Assembly: GCA_963839175.1 (NCBI GenBank)
Contig: CAWIUB010000018.1
Coordinates: 1 to 16,093, forward strand
Length of the DNA stretch: 16,093 nt
Reading direction: 5' to 3'
Source of the DNA: CAWIUB01 sp963839175
GTDB lineage: Bacteria; Actinomycetota; Actinomycetes; Mycobacteriales; Jatrophihabitantaceae
Below the pieces are notes generated by a model. It was not told the origin of the DNA. It saw only the letters and a list, made by a program, of their open reading frames with translations, and did no database searches. The position numbers and the translations under genes were made by a program. Below are positions 7,167 through 14,642 of the stretch, piece by piece (position 1 is the stretch's first letter; each line of letters starts with the position of its first letter).

Positions 7167-7412
7167 TTCATCAGCGGAACCTGGCTGGTGACAAAGTCGG
7201 CGGCGCGCGGCGCAGGGGACGGCCTTGACTGCGAATGCTGGCGCCATATCCACGACCCGGGAGACGTGGTGTGGATCGCACGCCGAAGCAGCGTCACGGT
7301 GTCGGCCTTCCAGGTTTTGACCGGGCGCGCGGTGGTGATGCAGACGGGCACCTTTGCCAGGATGTCGGCCTCGGCGACGAGACTGAACGACGGCCGCGGC
7401 CACCTTCGTCGA
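7165..7412 (-). pseudogene. FAD-dependent monooxygenase C-terminal remnant
   Basis: On the minus strand, LVAEADILAKVPVCITTARP and VKTWKADTVTLL lead into a corrupted form of the family signature GDAIHTxSPxRGxGAN: the DNA gives RAIHTTSPG, then RGYGASIAVKA in a neighbouring frame. This second FAD-contact motif marks aromatic-ring or polyketide FAD hydroxylases (PHBH/TfdB type). At least two indels and a GD-to-RR change are present. The N-terminal FAD-binding Rossmann part (GxGxxG) is absent. The remnant lies immediately downstream of the class V PLP enzyme gene on the same strand and may once have belonged to the same operon. It abuts the MFS fragment at about 7165. Confidence 0.68.
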
Positions 7413-7419
7413 CCCTTCA

Positions 7420-8559
7420 TCAGGTGAGCGAGCCCAGAGATCGCACGAGCGCGTCGATGTCGCTCTCGTCGTTGTAGACGTGCAGGGACACACGGAGGTG
7501 TCCGTTACGTTCGCTGCAGTTGATGCCGTGGACGTCTGCCAGCATGCGTTGAGCGGTGGCTGACGAGATCGTCGGGTGTCTCAACGCGACGATGTGACTA
7601 CACGCCGCCGGATCCGACAATGCTCGATACGGAACCCAGCCGAGCTGCGCGCCTCGCTCGACGAGGGTGGACGCGAGCCGTCGAGCGTGACACTGGACCG
7701 CAACGGGGTCGAGCGCGGCCAGCATTGCGATGGATTCGCGGAGGCCGATCGCGGAAGCGTACGCGATCGTGGACATCTCAAAGCGGCGCGCGCCTGAGGC
7801 GAGCGGGAGCGACATGGCGTCGAACGCGAACGGATGTTCAGTTCCCTTCCACCCGACGATCAGCGGCAGTTTCTCCGCCAGGTCGGCACGCAATGCGAGC
7901 AGGGCTACCCCGCCGTGGGACGAAAGCCATTTGTAGCCGCTGCATACCAGCGCGTCTGCGTCCCAGCTGGTCATGTCGACCGGGGCAGCGCCGGCGATCT
8001 GCGTCGCGTCAACGATCACGCGGGCGCCAAACGCGTGGGCCCGATCGGCCACTGTTCGGACGTCGACCTGGGTGCCGGTGGCGTACTGGACTGCGCTGAA
8101 GCAGACGGCGGTGGTCGTCTCATCGATCGCGTCAACCAGACCGGTGGTCAGGTCTTCGTCTGGACGATCGTGAACCGCGGTGATGCGGGTGGCTGAGCGG
8201 CGCGCGGCGAGCAGCCACGGATAGGACACGCTCGGAAAGTCCGACGAGACGAGCACGACGGATGCGTCGGCCGTGCCGACGAGCTCTGCTGATTGGCTCA
8301 GGCCTTCGCTAGCGCCACCAGTTATGGCGACCAGCGATGACTCTGTACCGATGAACGAAGCCGCCGCGGCTCGCAACTCGTCGAGGACGCGTGCTTCGTT
8401 CTCGTCCGACAGGCGGATGTTGCCGTACTGCGCCACGTCCGACAGGAACTGGAGCATCGCGGCGGTGGAGCGCGATGGGATCAACCCGAGCGACGCCTGG
8501 TTCAGGTAGATGTGTTCAGCAAGCGCGGCGTACTCGCTGCGGTCGACGAGACTGGTCAT
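7420..8559 (-). CDS. Class V-fold PLP-dependent aminotransferase/epimerase-like enzyme
   Basis: This intact 379-residue PLP enzyme of fold type I belongs to the class V group (SufS/cysteine desulfurase, isopenicillin-N epimerase-like). Seen in order are YLNQASLGLIPSRS near 18-31, the cofactor-phosphate loop TGGASEGLS at about 80-88, the aspartate of VDATQ (D184) that contacts the PLP ring nitrogen, and the Schiff-base lysine K210 in SGYKWLSSHGG. The C-terminus NGHLRVSLHVYNDESDIDAL is typical of epimerase-like members. The RxGHHCA-type loop cysteine of desulfurases is not seen; GINCSERNGHL occupies the area, so I prefer aminotransferase, lyase or epimerase over sulfur donor. The ATG 8559 overlaps the methyltransferase stop (ATGA), implying translational coupling. 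Substrate is unknown. Confidence 0.88.
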   Translation of the reverse strand: MTSLVDRSEYAALAEHIYLNQASLGLIPSRSTAAMLQFLSDVAQYGNIRLSDENEARVLDELRAAAASFIGTESSLVAITGGASEGLSQSAELVGTADASVVLVSSDFPSVSYPWLLAARRSATRITAVHDRPDEDLTTGLVDAIDETTTAVCFSAVQYATGTQVDVRTVADRAHAFGARVIVDATQIAGAAPVDMTSWDADALVCSGYKWLSSHGGVALLALRADLAEKLPLIVGWKGTEHPFAFDAMSLPLASGARRFEMSTIAYASAIGLRESIAMLAALDPVAVQCHARRLASTLVERGAQLGWVPYRALSDPAACSHIVALRHPTISSATAQRMLADVHGINCSERNGHLRVSLHVYNDESDIDALVRSLGSLT

Positions 8560-9257
8560 TGCGCCTGCGCCGGAGCGAGCGCGCTGGGGCGGAGTCGGCA
8601 GTAAGCGATCACAGCGATGGCTGTTCGGTCGGGGCGGACTGCCGATGGAAGCGGGACGCCATGCCGCGCACCGTTGACCCCGGAGGGCAGCGGCGCCGCG
8701 AAGTCGGTCGCTTCCGCATCATCGAGCCGGAGTTCAGGTGAGAAGAGGCGTTGGATCGCGGCCGATGAGCGGCGCCTCGGTCCGCCCGGCCGCCAGTCGA
8801 GCAGATGTCGCTTGCCCCAGTGCTCGAGCACGAACGTGCCGCGTGGCGCAAGCCATCGATGGAGTTGCGTGCGGCAGGCGGTCACGCTCCCGCCGACGAG
8901 CGAATGCAAACAGCCGAAGTCGAAGACGAGGTCGAACCGCTCTCCCGGCTGATATAAGAAGAGGTCCACCGCGAGGAAGTCGACCCGAACGCCAGCCGCG
9001 TCGGCTCCCGTGCGGGCCATCTCGATCGCTTCAGGAAACAGGTCGATGCCTGTGACGTCCAAGCCCCGCTGCGCCAGCCAGACTGAGCAACCCCCTGAGC
9101 CGCATCCGACGTCCAGCGCCCGCCCGCCGCCACCGAGCGCGTCTACCGCCGAACCTAACAACGGCGAGGGTTCCGAGCGGTGCCAGGGAAGCCAGCCGGG
9201 ATCGCCCTGGGCCAGCCGGTAGAAGCGACCCATGATCCGCTTCGAGAGCTCGCTCAC
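8556..9257 (-). CDS. Class I SAM-dependent methyltransferase
   Basis: This 233-residue enzyme has a Rossmann-type SAM domain. Motif I ALDVGCGSGGCSVWLAQRG is at about 47-65, the ribose-binding acidic residue is D72 in VTGIDLFPEAIEMAR, VDFLAVDLF is at about 92-100, and motif IV is FDLVFDFGCLHSL. The N-terminal GDPGWLPWHRSEPSPLL is typical of small-molecule methyltransferases of the Methyltransf_25/TehB-like type. The start is GTG 9257 behind AAGGGGG; an ATG overlapping it is in another frame. The C-terminal third (after LLDWRPGG) is arginine-rich and poorly conserved. It lies 16 bp after the YjbR-like gene and overlaps the PLP-enzyme start by 4 bp, so the three probably form one transcript. The acceptor is unknown. 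Confidence 0.87.
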   Translation of the reverse strand: MSELSKRIMGRFYRLAQGDPGWLPWHRSEPSPLLGSAVDALGGGGRALDVGCGSGGCSVWLAQRGLDVTGIDLFPEAIEMARTGADAAGVRVDFLAVDLFLYQPGERFDLVFDFGCLHSLVGGSVTACRTQLHRWLAPRGTFVLEHWGKRHLLDWRPGGPRRRSSAAIQRLFSPELRLDDAEATDFAAPLPSGVNGARHGVPLPSAVRPDRTAIAVIAYCRLRPSALAPAQAQ

Positions 9258-9273
9258 ATCGACCCCCTTCGCA

Positions 9274-9633
9274 TCAGCCGGTCAGGTCGCCCAGGACCAG
9301 CCGCCCGAGCTTGTTCGGAGCGATCAGTGCGTACGACGTCCGCACCCATTCGGTGATCTGCGCCCAGCGCGCCTCATCGGCGTTCGGTGGGGCGGTGAAC
9401 GAGATCCAGCCGTGGCGGCCGATGCCGTAACCGGCCGGCGTCACCTCTGGATCGGTGGCGACGACCGCTGCGGCCTCCTCGTGGGTCAGTTTGAGCGAGA
9501 GGTGGTCGGCCTTGGCATCGCAGAAGACGAAGTTCTTGCCGCGAACTCGGAAGCTGGCGTGGTCGCCCCATCCGGCGATGTCGACGCGCTCCGCCTCCGG
9601 CAGGTCCGCCATGATCGCCTCCAACCGGATCAT
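9274..9633 (-). CDS. MmcQ/YjbR-family protein
   Basis: This 119-residue protein has the full MmcQ/YjbR (CyaY-like fold) pattern: MIRLEAIMADLPEAERVDIA near the start, WGDHASFRVRGKNFVFCDA and then LSLKLTHEEAAAVVA, GRHGWISFTAPP, and the closing helix ITEWVRTSYALIAPNKL. The biochemical function of the family is not established; members are small and often sit beside ArsR-type repressors in actinobacteria. Here the gene immediately upstream (5-bp gap) is the recombinase-ArsR chimera, so the ancestral ArsR-YjbR pair is still visible although the repressor has lost its start. The ATG at 9633 was chosen because the longer open frame upstream is a shadow of the chimera. It is intact. Confidence 0.88.
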   Translation of the reverse strand: MIRLEAIMADLPEAERVDIAGWGDHASFRVRGKNFVFCDAKADHLSLKLTHEEAAAVVATDPEVTPAGYGIGRHGWISFTAPPNADEARWAQITEWVRTSYALIAPNKLGRLVLGDLTG

Positions 9634-9638
9634 ATTGT

Positions 9639-11627
9639 TCACACGCCGCCGTCCATCGCGACGTTGCGGACATCGCGACTTGAGCGAAGCTTGAAGCCGA
9701 CGCTGCGAAGCCAGAGGGCGAGGACATCGCCCAGTCGCTGGTGGGCGATCCGATAGTGCCGTTGGCGGCCAGACGCGACAACGGTCAGCAGACCGGCGTC
9801 GAGAAGCACCCCGAGGTGACGCGTGGTCGTCGGCCATGCGTGAGCAAACCGAGCCGAGAGCTCACCCGCGGTAAGGCTCTCTCGCGGCCCGCAATAGCCG
9901 TTGGGCAGGGCCTGGGTGGCGCGGGAGATCCGCTGTTTGGCCCACGACGCGTCGGCGAGCGGCCCGTGTGGGTCGAGGGTGACGGTTTCGCCGTTTGCGT
10001 TGACCTTGTGGGCTCGTTCCCAGTGCCGGGGGATCGTGGTGTCCGACATCCGTGCGTAGTGGCCGGTCATGAGGTGCGAGTCGTGGTCGAGGATTCGGCG
10101 GACGACTTCCTGCGGGACGTCCCGGTTGATCAATCTGGTGCCGAGCGAGTGCCGCCACTGGTGGGGCGTGAGGTGCACCGGCTGGCCGTGTTCGTCGCGG
10201 ATGTCGCATCGGCGCAGCCATCGGCCGAGTGCGTCGCGGTAGGTGCCGCTACTGATCGGCTTGTGGCCGTCGGGGTTGGCCAGCGTTCGGGGGAACAGCA
10301 CCGGGACGCCGTCGGGCCAGCGGTCGAGGACACGTCGCTGCTGCTCATGGATCAGTTTCTGGAGCTGCTCGTCGATCGGGACGAGCGCCTCGCGGTTCAT
10401 CTTGTGGTTGTAGTAGCGCAGGTAGGGGGCGTTGTCGGCGTCGAGTGCGATGCAGGTGAAGCGCAGCTTGAGCGTGTCGGAGACGCGCAACCCGCAGCGG
10501 ATCATGATCACTGTTGCCAGGCGGTACTCGGGGTGGTCCCAACGGTCGAGGTTGGCGGCGTGTTCCAACTGCGCCATGACGTGTTCGGCGACGGCGCGGG
10601 GCAACTGCTCACCGTCTTTCGGGTAGTCCTCCGGATAGAACGTGGCCGTCGCCGGCATCGATTGGTCCCAGCCGTGTTGGCGGATCGCCGTGAAGAACTG
10701 GTTGAGCAGTCCGATGTTGGTGCGGTGTGTCGGTCGGCCGGCGAGTTCGTGGTGCAGCTGTGCTAGGTATCGCTCGAGGACCGCGCGGTTGATGTCGGAC
10801 AGCCGGTCGATGCCGACCTGCGGGGTGGCGAGGAACTGCGCGAAGCGGGTGACTGCGGTGACGCAGCGGGCCGCGGCGGTGCTGCCCAGCCCGGCGCTGA
10901 GCCGCCACCGCACCCAGCGCTTGGCCAGTTCCTTCAACCATGGCTGGGGAATCGTGTCGAAGCGCAGCCGGGCGGGTGATCCGTCGCCGGTGGGTCGGCC
11001 GAGGCGACGCAGCCGCCAGATATCGCGCGGGTACTCGGCCTCCCAACCCTGCTCGTCGGCGAGGTCTTCGAGCTTGCGGAACCCATAGATGAGAAGGGCT
11101 CGCGGTCCGGAGTCCTTGGGTGCGGGCCGGCCGAAGGCAGTTCGCCAGGTCTGCTCGTCCCAGTCCAGCAGCGAACTCACCTGCAGGTCTGCCAGCAGAC
11201 GCACCATGCGCGTGACGGTGGTGACCGGAGTCTGCGCTAGCTGCTCGTCGCGCCGGCACTGCAACAGATATTGAACTTCGAGCTTCAGCTGCGGAGCGAG
11301 GGACACCAGACTGAGCTGGCATTCGTAGCTGGGCGCCAGGTCTAAGCCGGGAGCTGTCCCGAATCGCCCGGCGATCTTGGGATCGGTCGTCGTGATGAAC
11401 CGGTCGAGATCGGGCTTGCCTTCGCGGCGCCACCAGCGCTGATGATGCCCGGCGCACAACCCCTGGCCCCGCGCCGTGCGCACGCATCCGGGCACCGCGC
11501 ACGCCGGGCCGCCGAACACCGGGTCCTGCGGGTCGAACACGAGGACGTCGCTGCGGAACTCGGCGCGAACCGAGGCCATGAGCTTGCCGAGCAGGCCCGG
11601 CACGCGGGTCGGCGCGGGCCCGCTCAC
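9639..11627 (-). CDS. tnpB: Tn554 TnpB-like tyrosine recombinase fused to ArsR-type C-terminus
   Basis: This is an open 662-codon frame. GTG 11627 overlaps the TnpA stop (GTGA), as in tnpA-tnpB of Tn554-like elements. The N-terminal Cys/His cluster CAVPGCVRTARGQGLCAGHH is a likely zinc site. The tyrosine-recombinase catalytic set is complete: RCGLRVSDTLKL (Arg), HKMNREALVP (Lys region), HQWRHSLGTRL (HxxR), and ILDHDSHLMTGHYARM (His and Tyr nucleophile). After ATQALPNGYCG, where TnpB normally goes on to a cysteine-rich tail, the sequence switches at about 9885. It becomes RESLTAGELSARFAHAWPTT, RHLGVLLDAGLLTVVASGRQ and RHYRIAHQRLGDVLALWLRS, the winged helix of an ArsR-type repressor lacking its first helices. 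TnpC is absent. The catalytic core looks intact, but whether the chimera is active is unknown. Confidence 0.85.
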   Translation of the reverse strand: MSGPAPTRVPGLLGKLMASVRAEFRSDVLVFDPQDPVFGGPACAVPGCVRTARGQGLCAGHHQRWWRREGKPDLDRFITTTDPKIAGRFGTAPGLDLAPSYECQLSLVSLAPQLKLEVQYLLQCRRDEQLAQTPVTTVTRMVRLLADLQVSSLLDWDEQTWRTAFGRPAPKDSGPRALLIYGFRKLEDLADEQGWEAEYPRDIWRLRRLGRPTGDGSPARLRFDTIPQPWLKELAKRWVRWRLSAGLGSTAAARCVTAVTRFAQFLATPQVGIDRLSDINRAVLERYLAQLHHELAGRPTHRTNIGLLNQFFTAIRQHGWDQSMPATATFYPEDYPKDGEQLPRAVAEHVMAQLEHAANLDRWDHPEYRLATVIMIRCGLRVSDTLKLRFTCIALDADNAPYLRYYNHKMNREALVPIDEQLQKLIHEQQRRVLDRWPDGVPVLFPRTLANPDGHKPISSGTYRDALGRWLRRCDIRDEHGQPVHLTPHQWRHSLGTRLINRDVPQEVVRRILDHDSHLMTGHYARMSDTTIPRHWERAHKVNANGETVTLDPHGPLADASWAKQRISRATQALPNGYCGPRESLTAGELSARFAHAWPTTTRHLGVLLDAGLLTVVASGRQRHYRIAHQRLGDVLALWLRSVGFKLRSSRDVRNVAMDGGV

Positions 11628-12849
11628 AGGATCACCTCGCCGCCGGTGAACCAACCGGCCGCCTGCAGCGCCTTACGGGCGTCCTCGGCGGTCAGGTGCC
11701 CGTAGACGGACAGCGTGGTAGTGATCGAGGTGTGGCCCAGTAGTTTCGACACCACCTCGACGGGCACCCCGTCGCGCAGCATCCGCGTCGCCACGCTGTG
11801 GCGGAACCAGTGCGGGTCAAAGTCGATACCGGTGCGCGTGCGCAGCCGCACCACCAGGTCATAGACCGCCGGGTAGGACAACGCCCGGCCACGCGGTTGG
11901 GCGAACAGGTTCACGAACACGTAGTCCGAGTCGAGGTCGCCGTACTCGTCATGCAGGTAGTCGCCGTAGAGGCGTATCAGCGCGGCGCTGACCGGGATCG
12001 TCCGCGGCTGCCGCGACTTGGACCGGGCGCCGTTGTCGTTGACCCGCGGCATGATCGTGATCTCGCGTTCGGCCGCGGCGAGATCCTCGTGTCGCAGGCC
12101 GAGCGCTTCGCCGACGCGCACCCGCTGTCGTGCAGGACGGCGAACAGGAAACGGTCACGCAGGCGATCACAGGCGTCCAGGATTGCCTGCACCTCGGCGA
12201 CCGTCAGCACCCGGGGCAGCTTCTTCGCCGCGTTGAGCGTGATGATCCTGCCGCGCCGCGGCTTGGCCTTGGTGATGTGATGCAGGAACGGTTTCCACCC
12301 GCCGCGGCGGCCGGGCGCCCGCCCGGTGGTCAGCAGCTTGCCGACATCCACGCCATGCCGCAGTTGATGCTCGTAGAACGCGCTGAGCGCCGACAGCTTC
12401 CGGTTGATCGTCGCCGGGCCGACGTGTGATTCGAGCGACGGGAGCACCGCCACCACACCGTCGCGGCCGGGCGGCGGCAAGCGCAGCCAGGCCACGAACT
12501 CGCCGACGTCCTCCAGTCGCACCTCGCGCCACTCCAGCCCGCGCGAGGCGAGGAAAGTGAACCAGTCCTTCAGATCGTGCGCGTACGCCTTGATCGTGTT
12601 CGGTGACCGCTCGATGTCGCTCAGGTAGGCCAGGTAGCGATCGATCGGCCCGACCGGAACATCGTCATCACCGAGTACCGTCCAGGACTCAAGCGGCGAA
12701 TTGAGTGACTGGACCCGCTGGACAAGCATCGTGCCTCCGGAGATCTGCCTCATGGACCGCGGCAGATAAACAGATCCACGACGCACGACCGGAGACTTCA
12801 ACACCTCGTGGCGCACATGGTGGACGGCTTCCAGCTCACTCCAGATAAC
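9885..12849 (-). mobile_element. Tn554-like element remnant (tnpA-tnpB, tnpC and one end lost)
   Basis: Tn554-type transposons carry tnpA, tnpB and tnpC; here only A and B survive. One boundary is defined by IS256 transposase coding sequence that stops at RSTNSI near 12850. The other is the switch from TnpB to ArsR coding sequence near 9885, which removes the TnpB tail, TnpC, any cargo and that terminus. The ~120 bp between 12730 and 12849 precede tnpA and should hold its promoter and the element's end; I saw no clear repeat there. Confidence 0.65.
11624..12729 (-). pseudogene. tnpA: Tn554 TnpA-like tyrosine recombinase, single-base deletion
   Basis: The start is ATG 12729 with GGAGG five bases upstream; the longer frame back to 12909 belongs to an IS256 relic. 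The N-terminal core-binding domain is clear (PIDRYLAYLSDIERSPNTIK, AYAHDLKDWFTFLASRGLEW, ATINRKLSALSAFYEHQLRH). KKLPRVLTVAEVQAILDACD and FLFAVLHDSG lead to the catalytic domain. One T (plus-strand sense) is missing between 12120 and 12121, so MRVGEALGLRHEDL and everything after it lie in the next frame: HWFRHSVATRML (HxxR), KLLGHTSITTTLSVYGHL (His and Tyr nucleophile), stop 11624-11626. With the base restored the protein is 368 residues, close to the ~360 of Tn554 TnpA. As read, the product lacks all catalytic residues. Confidence 0.88.
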
Positions 12850-13079
12850 GATGCTGTTCGTGCTGCGCAGGATGCGGGCCAGGGTGGGCGGCACCCCGAG
12901 ACGCGGCACGGTCAGCGTCTCGGCCAGGCCTTCGCGCAGCGACGCGGCTGCGCCGGGGTGGGTCCGGTCAAATCCTTGGCGAGCGCCTCGAGCTGGGCTT
13001 CGGCGGCAAGCGCGGACTCGGCGTGGTAGGCCTTGCGCATCCGCTTGGCGACCGTCTTACCGAGCTCGTCGGGCAGCCT
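12850..13079 (-). pseudogene. IS256/Mutator-family transposase fragment
   Basis: The minus-strand sequence LPDELGKTVAKRMRKAYHAE, SALAAEAQLEALAKDLT, then after one missing base RTHPGAAASLREGLAETLTV and PRLGVPPTLARILRSTNSI is the C-terminal part of a Mutator-type transposase. The relic is cut at RSTNSI (normally followed by IESMI) by the Tn554-like element. Its 5' part, with the catalytic aspartates, is missing. It has a frameshift and is non-functional. Confidence 0.75.
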
Positions 13080-13089
13080 GTCGACTCCG

Positions 13090-13269
13090 TTATCCCTTAA
13101 CCGGCCCTCGGGAGGCGACGCGCCGGGTTTCGGCTTGAGGTACCGCTTCGTTTGCTATTTCGCCCTGACACTTGAGGTCGGTGACCTTCTTGGGAGGTGG
13201 CCGATGGGGCTTCGGGTGATCGGCGGTGGGGAGGGCTTCGTCGTCGGTGGCGAGGTCGCTAGGCGGCAT
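13090..13269 (-). CDS. Possible small proline-rich hypothetical ORF
   Basis: The 59 codons from ATG 13269 read MPPSDLATDDEALPTADHPK, PHRPPPKKVTDLKCQGEIAN and so on, a hydrophilic, charged peptide with no recognised domain and a poor ribosome site (AGAGATCC). It fills the gap between the IS256 relic and the truncated DDE transposase. It may be a fragment of an element flank and not a gene. Confidence 0.25.
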   Translation of the reverse strand: MPPSDLATDDEALPTADHPKPHRPPPKKVTDLKCQGEIANEAVPQAETRRVASRGPVKG

Positions 13270-13296
13270 GAGGATCTCTGATACGAGAATGGTCTG

Positions 13297-13989
13297 ATGC
13301 CGCGCGCGGCGGTGAACCCCGGCCTCGGGTACCGCATCGGCGCGGGAACGATCCGCCGGATCTTGGCCGCCGCCGGGCTCACGCCCGCGGCACGCCGGGT
13401 GTCGCCGCCCTGGCGGCAGTACCTGGCCTGCCAGGCGTCCGGAATCCTGTCGTGTGACTTCCTGCATGTTGACACCGTGCCCCTCAAGCGCCTGTACGTC
13501 TTATTCGTGATGGAGATCGACACTCGGCGCGTGCATATCCTGGGCGTCACCGCCCACCCCACCGGGGCGTGGACGGCGCAGCAGGCCCGTAACCTGCTCA
13601 TGGATCTAGGCGAACGCGCCGGCCAGTTCAGGTTCCTGATCCGCGACCGCGACAGCAAGTTCACGAGCACCTTCGACCAGGTGCTCGCCGGCGACGGCGC
13701 GCGGATGATCAAGACTCCGGTCCGCTCACCCAGGGCGAACTCTTTCGCGGAGCGGTATGTGGGAACGCTACGGCGCGAGTGCCTCGACCACCTGTTGATC
13801 TACGGCGAACAGCACCTTCGGCAGATCCTGACCGAGTACGCGCAGCACTACAACGAACATCGGCCCCACCAGTCGCGCGAACAACGACCTCCGCTGCACA
13901 AGCCCGGCCAGCCGATCGATGTGACTGCCCGGATCACACGAAGGCAGGTCGTCCATGGCCTGATCAGCGAATATCGGAGAGCAGCCTGA
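13297..13989 (+). pseudogene. DDE integrase-core transposase (IS3/IS481-like), N-terminally truncated
   Basis: The 230 codons cover the retroviral-integrase-like catalytic core. GLGYRIGAGTIRRILAAAGL is the end of the DNA-binding region. LSCDFLHVDTVPLKRLYVLF holds the first Asp, FLIRDRDSKFTSTFDQVLA the second, and PRANSFAERYVGTLRRECLD the Glu, so all three catalytic acids are present. The C-terminus YNEHRPHQSREQRPPL is characteristic of such actinobacterial transposases. Full-length relatives are about 330-380 residues and have an N-terminal helix-turn-helix that is absent here; the ATG at 13297 is probably not a natural start. No terminal repeats were identified. A small inverted repeat (CCTGACGATCAGG, 13985-13997) overlaps the stop codon. 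Confidence 0.78.
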
Positions 13990-14006
13990 CGATCAGGAAA
14001 CACTAG

Positions 14007-14240
14007 ATCCAAGAAGGATGTGCGAATTCTGGCACGGCACAGGGCTTCGTGTTACCGGCTGTGCGCGCCATCCGCCCGGACGCCGGGCAGGTGCCGCGGC
14101 TGTTGCGGTTCGCCGTCCTGCACGTGCCAGGCGTCGACCTCGCCCTGCGGGCGTTCGACTTCTTCATCTCCGACCCGCTGCACCACTACATGGAGACCGG
14201 GATGCTCACCGGCATCAAGGCGCGCGGAAGGGAGATACGC
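14007..14240 (+). pseudogene. C-terminal fragment of an unidentified protein
   Basis: Open from 14007 without a credible start, this segment reads GFVLPAVRAIRPDAGQVPRL, LRFAVLHVPGVDLALRAFDF and FISDPLHHYMETGMLTGIKA with strongly GC-biased third positions, so it was coding. I do not recognise the family. It begins right after the DDE transposase and has no proper stop near the next start (14243), so both ends look damaged. Confidence 0.4.
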
Positions 14241-14242
14241 CC

Positions 14243-14640
14243 ATGTCGACGACCACACCGCCGCGGCAGCCACCACCGTGGAGCCGTTGGTCGGTCCGGG
14301 GTCGGGCCGTTCGGCCTGAGCGGTCCGTGGCCGGCGTTGGAAGCTGCCTACGTCGCAGCACTCTGGGGAGGGAGTGAGATGGCGGGGGCACCCCGCTGGC
14401 CGTGGGGACCAGTACCCTCGTCGTGATCGTGACCGAACACGGCGCCCTGACGTCCGCCCCCAGTCGCGTGCTCCGCAAGGTCACCTCGCTGGACGATGGC
14501 CGACGTCCGCAATTCCGCGCGTAGGTGTCCTTGCGGAAAAGCTACTGGCCTCACGGCCGCTGTTGACCTGCCTGCTGACAGGGTTTGGACGGATCGTCAG
14601 CTGAGAGGCGCGCCCACGTCTTGCTGACAGCGCGAGCGGA
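14243..14640 (+). other. Decayed coding remnants, no intact gene
   Basis: An ATG at 14243 with GGGAG nearby opens a 44-codon frame (MSTTTPPRQPPPWSRWSVRG ...) ending at 14377. In the same frame after that stop, 14381-14522 reads GGGTPLAVGTSTLVVIVTEH and ends at TAG. GGTPLAVGTS-type strings occur in TauE/SafE-like permeases, but the match is short and uncertain. Nothing else is supported up to the NOS gene at 14643. Confidence 0.25.
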
Positions 14641-14642
14641 GC

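Noticed and set aside
2911..8559. Family 2 encapsulin cargo system (prenyl synthase plus desulfurase-like enzyme)
   Set aside because: Both enzyme types are known cargo classes, but no shell protein gene is in the window, the PLP enzyme lacks the desulfurase cysteine loop, and neither protein shows a long disordered targeting tail.
9741..10766. Plus-strand 341-residue frame opposite the recombinase gene
   Set aside because: It is valine-rich, low-complexity antisense shadow of a well-supported minus-strand gene, with no domain or ribosome site.
12100..12140. Programmed ribosomal frameshift in TnpA
   Set aside because: There is no slippery heptamer or nearby structure; a single lost base in the conserved MRVGEALGL region explains it, and Tn554 TnpA is not known to use frameshifting.
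13985..13997. Rho-independent terminator after the DDE transposase
   Set aside because: CCTGACGATCAGG is only a 5-bp stem overlapping the stop codon and has no T-tract.
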